Under the pieces are notes generated by a model. It was not told the DNA's origin and made no database searches. It saw only the letters and a list, made by a program, of their open reading frames with translations. This document shows positions 56,091-64,000 of a stretch of 64,000 nt of DNA, piece by piece. Location: contig NC_088296.1 in the NCBI RefSeq assembly GCF_032854445.1, forward strand, positions 10,640,706 to 10,704,705, in the 5' to 3' direction. The position numbers and the translations under genes are program-made. How positions within the stretch are numbered: the first letter of the stretch is position 1; each line of letters opens with the position of its first letter. The stretch comes from Liolophura sinensis. Its lineage: Eukaryota > Mollusca > Polyplacophora > Chitonida > Chitonidae.

Positions 56091-56227
56091 AATATATCGA
56101 TGTACACAGTTTGTGTAGTTACGTGTTACTGACTAAAGGCAATTTTTGTTGGGAATATGACTAGTAATGCAGGTAGCTGAATATAGGCGACTGGTTAAAA
56201 GAAATAGACGCTATACTGGAGGACAAT

Positions 56228-56506
56228 CACGAGTCTCCCACCGATGTGATGACCGTGAGTTCAAGATCGCTACCTCTCCGGTCATATGTGAGAAGGCCTG
56301 GCTGCAACTCTTGGATTCACACAACATGATATTTCCCTTTAGGGTCATTATTAAAATCAGTCTGGCCTGTACTGGTAGCATTCAGAATGCCATGCGGAGA
56401 GGCGCCTCCTAGGCTGGTAATCGGTTTCCTACCACAATGCTTTCTGTTGTCGTACAAATGAAATATTTTTGATTATGACGTAACACAGCAATCAGATAAA
56501 TAAATT
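56228..56506 (+). mobile_element. Family A SINE, strongly diverged
   Basis: 'gagtctcccaccgatgtgat', 'ccgtgagttcaagatcgc', 'cggtttcctaccacaatgct' and 'aatgaaatatttttgattat' keep the family A order. Confidence 0.6.
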
Positions 56507-56845
56507 CATTAGTATAACAACACATGCAGCCTTGACGTGTACATTTGGACATGAGTCGCCCCATACATGTATTACACATGATCAAGTATTTACGTGTTAG
56601 ACAGGTGAATCCCACATGTATCGCCTACATTACAATGAGTATGCGCTTTACATACGCAAAAACACGCGTGTATTACATATGTTGAAATTTCCATTCGTGG
56701 CACGTACGCAAAATTCCTCAGTCGAAACTTTTCCTTGGCCACATACGTGACAAAAACGAGCGTGTCGAGGGCAGTGACGTCATCATTGTTTATTTTGCCT
56801 ACACAATTACTCGTCACATACGATATCGATGGTTGAAGGACACAC

Positions 56846-56905
56846 TGGGCGGGGAGAGTGTGTGTGGGTGTGGGTGGGGGTGGAGGTGGGGGGGGTGGTG
56901 GTCGG
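56846..56905. repeat. (GT)/(G)-rich simple sequence
   Basis: 'gtgtgtgggtgtgggtgg' and a run of Gs. It also explains the proline-rich open frame on the other strand. Confidence 0.85.
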
Positions 56906-56967
56906 ATGTCTTCGGTATAGTGTTCAGGAGTAACATAATATGCAGCTCTTGCCACACTGAAAATTAG

Positions 56968-57243
56968 ACGGCTTCTGTGGACTTATGGTTAGAGCGCAGG
57001 TTTCGGAATTGGGAGAACCGGGATCAAAATCAGGTCGGGTCAAACATTTTAGAAATGGTACATGTAGCTGCATTTCTTGATACTCGACACTCAGAAGTTA
57101 GAACAAGGAGCCATGACTGAGTGGCGGCGTGCACTCGCCCTGTCACATGAAGACACAATACATGTACACACATCTAATGACTCCTTGTCGTCATATGGCT
57201 GAAAAATTATTAAGTACGGCGTTAAACCCTGACCATACATACA
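56968..57243 (+). mobile_element. Family B SINE, second subtype, sense
   Basis: Head 'gtggacttatggttagagcg' and 'agaaccgggatcaaaatc', tail 'ctgaaaaattattaagtacg' then 'gcgttaaaccc'. Confidence 0.85.
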
Positions 57244-57413
57244 AATATACTGTAACGGCTATAGACCAAACCCATTTTATCCTTACTTATTTTTGAAAGC
57301 TAAGAGCTTTTATTGCCTCTATTTTTGCTGTCTCTTAATTCCGCTCACAACATGGCGGACAGGAGCGCGTTGATAACTGCAAATTAAACAATGCTCAAAG
57401 GAGTTTGAGTTAA

Positions 57414-57552
57414 ATTTATTTATTTATTTGATTGGTGTTTTACGCCGTACTCAAGAATATTTTACTTATACGATGGCGGCCAGTATTATGTTGGGAGGAA
57501 ACCCGGGGGGAACCCACGACCATCTGCAGGTTTTTGCCAGACCTTCCCATGT
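57414..57552 (-). mobile_element. Family A SINE, 3' part
   Basis: 'tttgattggtgttttacgcc' to 'tgccagaccttcccatgtta'; a dozen bases of the 'gggcagagcccggg' block are deleted. Confidence 0.85.
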
Positions 57553-59452
57553 TAGTGGGAGTTAAATCATCACTCACATAAACCATGTAAAGGGCTTTAA
57601 TCATCACTAAGTTTGATCATATAGAGAGTTATTACATTTGTCCTTCCTTGGCGAAATATTTCCCTTCTGGGTTGTAATTTTAGTAAATGTTGCAATACAT
57701 GTAGAGCATTTTTGTTTGGCAACAGAATAAAGCAATATTTATCGCAAGGCAATCTATGGAGTCTTTCGGCAGATTAACTTTTCCCAAATGGTAAACAAGA
57801 AGCAACGAGAGAAATGCGGACGTCAACCTTGAATCGTTGAACATGCTGTTCCATCTAGCATCGGGATTTTCCGGATTACGGGTTCCTAAGTCGTCGATAT
57901 TTTCCGCAAGGGCTGATCATCCGAGGTTTGCCTAGCCGACGGAGTGCGTGTGGAGGAATGTTGAAGTCGCATTACGACGTCTCCTTTTGCTGACAGCGTC
58001 TTATCGGGATCAGGGTAGATCTAGACGTCTCCTAACATCGGAGCAAACACCGTTCTGTCAGTAAATACTATATTATTCGAATCATACAGCATCACAAATC
58101 AGAATAAGGCCTGTAAGATCGGTGTAATGGACGGAGAATATTGTTGGTCATAGGCCAGTTTTTGTTTACTATTAGGTTTGATGGTATATGTATTACACGA
58201 GGCAAAAACTTGACAAGCAGCTCGGGAAAAGATCATTTGCAATGACACACTGCTTCAGACTTTCCAAAGCTTTCCATACGGCTTCCAAGCTGTCTGTACA
58301 GCTTTTGTCGTCCACTTTCTAAAACCGTCCACTTTCTTGATCACAGACCGTTCAAATATATTAATTCTTTGCTCTTCTGAAGAGACCCCAGGTTTGTATA
58401 ATAAGAGCCAAAAAAAAAAAATAAATAAAATAAATACACGTAATGCATATTAGACAACAAACTCTCGGAACGAGTGAACTGCATGTACCTTGTGGGAACC
58501 ACACCTCGTATTTTCAACGAAAATAAAACTATTTCAGCACACATGAACCATAGTGTCCGTACTTTAATCCGAAATGAATTTGGTAAGAATGGTAAGGAAC
58601 AGAATGGATTTGAACCCCAGGCTGAGGGAACCGGTAGTCTAGTGCCTAATTTTTTCATGGCAATGGAAGAAAAAAGAGAAGAAAGAGTTGCAGGATTAAA
58701 ATGGATTTGAACCGGTGACTGCTCCCGTGTTATTTGAATGGGAGATCTTGTCAATGTTTGTACGTATGTACGCTGGGAGGTTCATATTATTGACAGGTTA
58801 TTGGTCATAACCCAAAAACTATACCAAGTACAAAAGTAATTCTTAAAGGTTTGAAAACCGGACGTAATCTGAAGATATGTACTTGATCTGTCTACTGACT
58901 AATTTTCAGCTTCCGGTGTCCGGTCACGTGGCATTTGAAAAATGACGGTTGTCTTCAGCAGCCAAACTACATCTAATTGCTATCTTGTTTTTTCAAAATT
59001 CATGCTCAGGTCATCACTTGGCTAAAACGACCAATAGCAAGCTTCCACATTTCTCCACCGATCTGCATACAATTTTCAATCCTGATACCCCCAGTAGTCT
59101 TTTATATGGGTATCAATGTTCAATACAATCGGCTCAGCAGTTCTGGAAATTTTTTTTTAGATTTCCATTCTGCTCCAATATGGCCAAAAAGTGGGTCACA
59201 GGTAGGTAAAGGTTTATACTCCAGCAGGTAACCCGAGCGATTTGGTAATGAACATGCGTAGAAAGTTAACAGTTGTGACACGCAATTTTACCTTAAAACG
59301 AAAAAAAAAAAAAAGAAGAAAAATAATTTTTGCGAGAACAATAGTGTTCGAAGTGGAGCTTGGAAACGTAATTACATAAGGTAGTTACATGAACAATGTG
59401 GCCAATATATCCGGTAATATAACCTCATAGACATCTAATAACCTGCGGTTTT
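57553..59452. other. No gene seen; two tRNA-like B boxes
   Basis: 'aatggatttgaacccca' (58607) and 'aatggatttgaaccggtg' (58699) each resemble an antisense B box, about 90 bases apart, so a SINE head or pseudo-tRNA pair is possible. The 137-codon antisense open frame across them has no recognised domain. Confidence 0.35.
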
Positions 59453-59600
59453 ATTTACTTATTTATTTATTAATCTTATATTTTTGTTTTACGCGCCACA
59501 CTCAAGAAGTTTTTCACTTACATGATGGGGGTCAGCTTTATGGGTGGAGGAAATCTGAGTGCCTGTGGTAAGCCATTGACGAACTTTCCCAAATGTTACT
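59453..59600 (-). mobile_element. Family A SINE, diverged
   Basis: 'tatttttgttttacgcgcca', 'ttttcacttacatgatgggg' and 'cagctttatgggtggagg'. Confidence 0.65.
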
Positions 59601-61134
59601 GTTTTAAACCACGACCTTGTCCTCTGCAGTGATTTCCGTATGCCCTTTCTCCCAGGCCAATTACGTCAAGCCTTGTCCCAAAGAAGCGCTTGATCCAGTT
59701 TGTGTGGAATGGGTCAGTTCAAGGTTCATCGCCTTAAACCAATATGGTGTGGAAAGATGGGAATGTTTGCATATAACGTGCCAAATGTCGGCCCTTTATC
59801 CCGGGATTCCTCCACCCACCTTCGTCCAATAGTAAAATTCTTGAAAATGGTGTTGAAATAACCGTGTAATAAAGTATATGCCTATACTTTTTCGTTACTA
59901 CATAAACACCGTGCTAACAAAGCCATCAAAGGCACCCCATCATCAGTCAACCCATGTTAAGGGGTGTTGCGGTGATCTTAACACCCATATTGGGTGTAAG
60001 CTAATCACTGTTTTTATGTGAGGCACTACTCGCGGCTTTGTGCCTGCGGTGATCACATGACTTTCCAGTGCGGCAGCACTTTGATATTGAGCCCTTTGAG
60101 CGTCACGTGAGCGTAGCGTCTTGATATGATAATGAACAATAACGCCATTAATCTCACTGTAGTTTTCAGATCGATGATCAAACGGCTCAACGAAAGGGAC
60201 AGACTACAGTTACTGAATGGTGTTGTCCTAATTCAAAAACAAAATTCTCAATGACTGCTCACAATAATACTCGCTGGACTCAAAGAGTGTTTTGGATGAT
60301 ATTTGAAAGATATATTACCCTGACAACTCCGGTCCAGACGAGTAAATTGCACAGATCAAGCCAGTAGACGGCAAACAGACAGGCTTAACACTGGACAAGT
60401 CCAACGAGCTGTGAAGAAAGTAAAATAGGGCCAAAAACTCGCCGAGCGATCTTTGAAGACTGACGATCTCTCTGGGAAGGCTTTTATCAGGGTGCACTCA
60501 ACTGTGACGTCCCGGTGGTTTCTAGACGGGGCGAAGTTTCTTCGCTGGGTTGTTGTGTCCTCGTAAAACCACAAACTGGAAAGGCGCTAGCTTCTTGAAT
60601 GTAGGTCGGAGGACAAGGAAAAGTATTTGTGAAACAGACAATTAGTAGAATCAGTTTTTAAACGCTTTTTGTGTTCTTTTACCTGTATGCCTTCAAAGAC
60701 TTGAATATAGCGTGACGTCGTGCATGAAGTCTTGTATGACATCGTGTCTTGTTATGTGATACAGAAATATTTAAAAAAATTACTAACCATGTAATATGAC
60801 GTCATCGCTCTGAGCTCAGACTGGAATGTCATAGAACCAGTGGGTATAAAAGATTAAAATATAATGCCTAACAAAAGGGATATCTACATGTGAAATAACA
60901 CTTTCATCGGGTAAGGAAATCATCCTGATATTTCCCTATATATGAATAAGAAAAGTATCATATTAAAAATTAAACAATTCCATTACATATTTCCATATCA
61001 TTTAATGGGTGACTCGAAGACGAGCTACACGAAAGGTCAAAAAGACAGCAGAACGCATCGTTTTCTTCTGTGACTTTGCATTGCGTGTGTACTTCATGTA
61101 TGCTTTATGAGCATGCACACACTGATAACTGTGA
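59601..61134. other. No gene seen
   Basis: There is a small palindrome 'aacacccatattgggtgt' near 59980 and a CRE-like TGACGTCA near 60798. Open frames on both strands are short and unrecognised. Confidence 0.4.
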
Positions 61135-61146
61135 CGTAATAAAGGG

Positions 61147-61510
61147 TGAGTGCTTGAGTGCTTAGGGTTTAACGTCGTACTCAACTATTTTTCAGTCATA
61201 TGACGACGAAGGAATCATTAGGGTGCATGTACGTGTAATGTGCCTCCTTGTTGCAGGACGGATTTCCACCGCTGTTTTATCTAGTGCTGCTTCACTGAGA
61301 CGACTTACCGAAGGCAAGTAAGCTTCCCCGCCCGAGCCATTATACTGATACGGGTCAACCAGTCGTTGCACTATCCCCTTTATGCTGAACGCCAAGCGAG
61401 GAAGTCACAACTTCCTCTTTTAAAGTCTTAGGTGTGACTCGATCAAGGATTGATCCTGGATCTACCGGTTCCGAAGCGGACGCCCTACCAACTGTGCTAT
61501 CCGGGCCGGT
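61147..61510 (-). mobile_element. Family B SINE, first subtype, full length with target-site duplication
   Basis: 'tgagtgcttgagtgcttagg' to the antisense head 'ggacgccctaccaactgtgc'. Identical 12-bp flanks cgtaataaaggg lie at 61135-61146 and 61511-61522. Confidence 0.95.
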
Positions 61511-61584
61511 CGTAATAAAGGGAAGCACCGATTAACTATGCCGGATTCCGAGGTAGTTCCACCAATGGGAAGCTCGCGAGTTTC

Positions 61585-61790
61585 TAGGTATAAAATACTA
61601 AGACAGTGAAACCAGACCCTTGGCGATAGTGTATTACCTCATGTCAACTTAGTGGTGTTAGGGATACATTTCAAAAGCTCCAAATGCTTAGAAAATTGTT
61701 GCTATTCATCATTCGTCACTGATCTACAATAACTGAAAATACTGCGTTGTCATCACTTCTGTAGTGCTGCTTCAGTGGAAATAGTCTAAA
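61585..61790 (+). repeat. Family C repeat, diverged
   Basis: 'agacagtgaaaccagaccct', 'cattcgtcactgatctacaa' and 'ctgaaaatactgcgttgtca' keep the family C order. Confidence 0.5.
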
Positions 61791-62073
61791 TACAGAACAT
61801 CTTGTAAATTTCTAGTCAATCAGTCTCGATGCTTCTGTTTTTTCTTTGTTCTTTCTCGAAGCTGCGATGACAATATATAAGGCGGCAGATTTATAGGTTT
61901 AGAGAGTCAGTGATATTTGGATAGCTATAAGGTACTGTTGACAGAATGAGTTACGGACGATACGTCACAGCTATAGTTAGAAGAAATTGTTAGTACCTTT
62001 TGAGTGGAAAAGCCGGTTTAATTTGGACTAACTGTTGATTGTTGGACGCCATTCTGCTGTTTGTAAACTGTGA

Positions 62074-62311
62074 GTGAGTGAGTGAGTGCTTGGGGTTTAA
62101 CGTCGTACTCAACAATTTTTCAGTCATATGACGATGAAGGAATCCTTACGGTGCATGTGCGTGTAATGTGCCTCCCTGTTGCAGGACGGATTTCCACCGC
62201 TCTTTTATCTAGTGCTGCTTCACTGAGACGACTTACCGATGTGACTCTGGATTGATTCTGGATCTACCGGTCCCGAAACGGACGCTCTACCAACAGTGCC
62301 ATCCGGGCCGG
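62074..62311 (-). mobile_element. Family B SINE with internal deletion and target-site duplication
   Basis: Both ends are present, but 'gacgacttaccgatgtgact' joins the middle to the head, removing about 130 bases found in the 61147 copy. 13-bp flanks ttgtaaactgtga at 62061-62073 and 62312-62324 are identical. Confidence 0.95.
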
Positions 62312-62324
62312 TTGTAAACTGTGA

Positions 62325-63030
62325 TTATCGTGTGTATATATTAACTGTTTACTGGAGAATTTGTAATCTCGATACCAGAAGAGTATCAACCTCCTTTCGT
62401 AAGACGAGTCGAAGGATTCAACCGTGTTAAGGCTGTGGGAGATCAACAAACTGCGCCAGTAAAGAGAAAACGGACGTCCAGAAACAGGACTGGAATATTC
62501 CAGGGCCGATTTGACAACGACGGGAAGTCAAGTTAAGGACTGTAGCGTAACTCAGGTCTGAAGTATTTATACATACTAGTAAGCTGCAGCCATTTATTGT
62601 AACATTTATTATATATATATCCTGTGCATTGCTATTTGTAGTTTAACTCTTTACTTTCCTTTTTGATTTTTTAAATTGTTAAACCAACGATTTGAGTGTT
62701 TGAGAGTGTTACTGTGTTTGACCCAGGTTAGGCTTGTTATCGGGAATTGATTTTGGCTTATTACACCGATACCCTAACAATACGAGAAACTCTTCCGGTA
62801 TACATCCATACAAGCAGTCATCCTGGTTAATTACACCTGAACGGTAAGTTTTGTTCCCCTATTCCAGTTCAAGCGAACGATAACTTTATATTATTTAATG
62901 TTTTACAACATTTCTAACTTTACCCAGAGCATTTCTAATCTGGTCGTGTTTTTGGGATGTTGTATTTGAAGACTATGAGTAGTCTACTCCCTAAGAGTAG
63001 ACATGTATGTCTTTGGAAGGTTTTAAAAAC
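62325..63030. other. No gene seen
   Basis: It includes an (AT)n run near 62610. No coding segment or repeat is recognised. A solo LTR spanning about 61.9-62.8 kb was considered and not supported. Confidence 0.35.
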
Positions 63031-63282
63031 ATTTATTTATTTATTTATTCATTTATTTATTTGATTGGTGCTTTATGCTGTAATCAAGAATATTTCACTT
63101 ATACGACGGCGGCCAGCATTATGGTGGGTGGAAACCGGGCAGAGCCCGGGGGAAACCCACGACCATCTGCAGATTGCTGGCAGACCTTCCCACGTACGGC
63201 CGGAGAGGAAGCCAGCAGGAGCTGGAGTTGAACTCACAGCGACCAAATTGGCGAGAGACTGATGGGTGATCACGCTGTGCAC
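63031..63282 (-). mobile_element. Family A SINE, antisense, head end truncated
   Basis: (TTTA)n, 'gccagcattatggtgggtgg', 'gacagaccttcc'-type block, 'gaactcacagcgaccaaatt', fading at 'gatcacgctgtgc' before the A box. Confidence 0.88.
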
Positions 63283-64000
63283 ATGTATATTTTTGGCGCG
63301 CTGGAGGAATGTTTCACGACCATTTCCCTGTAAGTCGTGTTTAATCTGATGAACAACAAATCATACTCAACGAGTACTTTGGAAAAGTGATTTTTCACAA
63401 GTCACAGCGCAGAGCCGAAGCGCAAACCAGAATTGCAGTCCATGCAAAGCGTGTAAATTGTACGGCAGACATGGCTAGCCAAGGCAAGGCCTTACACTGT
63501 CTGAACAATATTAGGCCAACCTGAACTTGATTATCAGAAGACAGGTGTAACAGAGCATGGACAATATATACCAGTGGGGACACAAAACCTCCCCTATCTG
63601 CTGATAGGGGATAGGTGATGTTCATACCATCACTAAGAGTCAACCACTAGTACATCCATCAGCAACAGATTCACTCACAGACCACGCGAAAGAACCAGTT
63701 ATGTTAATCGTCCAACAGATCACCCTTAGAATTATAGCAAATTTGATTTCAAAGGAGACAGCCTGAAATTGCCAGAGAAGTCCAAGCATGCGCTATTCCT
63801 GAAAAATTCTATACGAATCTCTACGAGACAAAATTGCAGGAAACGAAGAATGAATCTGTTTTGATCCTGTTAATACTGACATTTGCCAATCACCAAATCA
63901 CGGACAAAGAACCTGGTATGGTAAGGCGGGATATCACTCTTAGATAATTAAGTTAGGTACGAAAATGCGAATTTCAAACACAGCACGCATATGTAAATTT
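63283..64000. other. No gene seen
   Basis: An 82-codon antisense open frame (63395-63643) has no recognised product. No repeat seen. Confidence 0.35.

Noticed and set aside
56590-56955. 121-codon proline-rich open frame on the - strand
   Set aside because: The proline run is simply the complement of a G/GT-rich simple repeat.
58341-58754. 137-codon open frame on the - strand
   Set aside because: No recognised domain, low-complexity aromatic runs from T/A-rich DNA and a tRNA-like repeat inside it.
61934-62770. Possible solo LTR
   Set aside because: TG...CA-like ends and a TATA-like run can be picked out, but no matching second LTR, primer-binding site or target-site duplication is visible.

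Overview
The window is eukaryotic nuclear DNA: AT-rich, with short exons, GT-AG introns and dense SINEs, minisatellites and microsatellites. Two abundant tRNA-headed SINE families, a 'tttatttgattggtgtttta' family and a 'gagtgagtgagtgctt...gtttaacgtcgtac' family, look like those of marine lophotrochozoans. A mollusc is my best guess, but the species cannot be fixed from the sequence alone.

One protein-coding gene can be supported. It is on the + strand and encodes a zinc metallo-aminopeptidase of family M1 (gluzincin, aminopeptidase-N-like). Twenty exons between 25253 and 50448 join with matching codon phases into 752 codons plus a stop (2260 coding bases) with no frameshift. They hold the substrate-anchor Gln, the GAMEN exopeptidase motif, HEIAHTW with the third zinc ligand in NEGFA, the catalytic Tyr, and the long helical C-terminal (ERAP1_C-like) domain. 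The first roughly 150-220 residues (cytoplasmic tail, signal anchor, start of the beta domain) were not found in the 25 kb upstream. The first coding exon(s) probably lie before the window or are too diverged to see.

Layout: 1-25 kb has no recognised exon. It holds SINEs, fragments of two further dispersed repeats (called C and D here), a 46-bp minisatellite at 14.1-14.7 kb, a 61-bp array at 19.9-20.2 kb and a 54-56-bp array at 24.4-25.1 kb that ends just before the first exon. 25.25-50.45 kb is the aminopeptidase gene. Its introns carry many SINEs, a 55-bp array (intron 10), a 25-bp array (intron 7), a 50-bp array (intron 9), foldback elements (introns 5, 17 and 19) and an AGGTCA-rich repeat (intron 14). 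50.45-64 kb is the presumed 3' UTR and intergenic DNA, with an 80-bp three-copy array and several young SINE insertions with clear target-site duplications.

No rRNA, intact tRNA, CRISPR or autonomous transposon coding region was recognised. Most open frames here are chance or repeat-derived. Family names A-E are labels for this window only.
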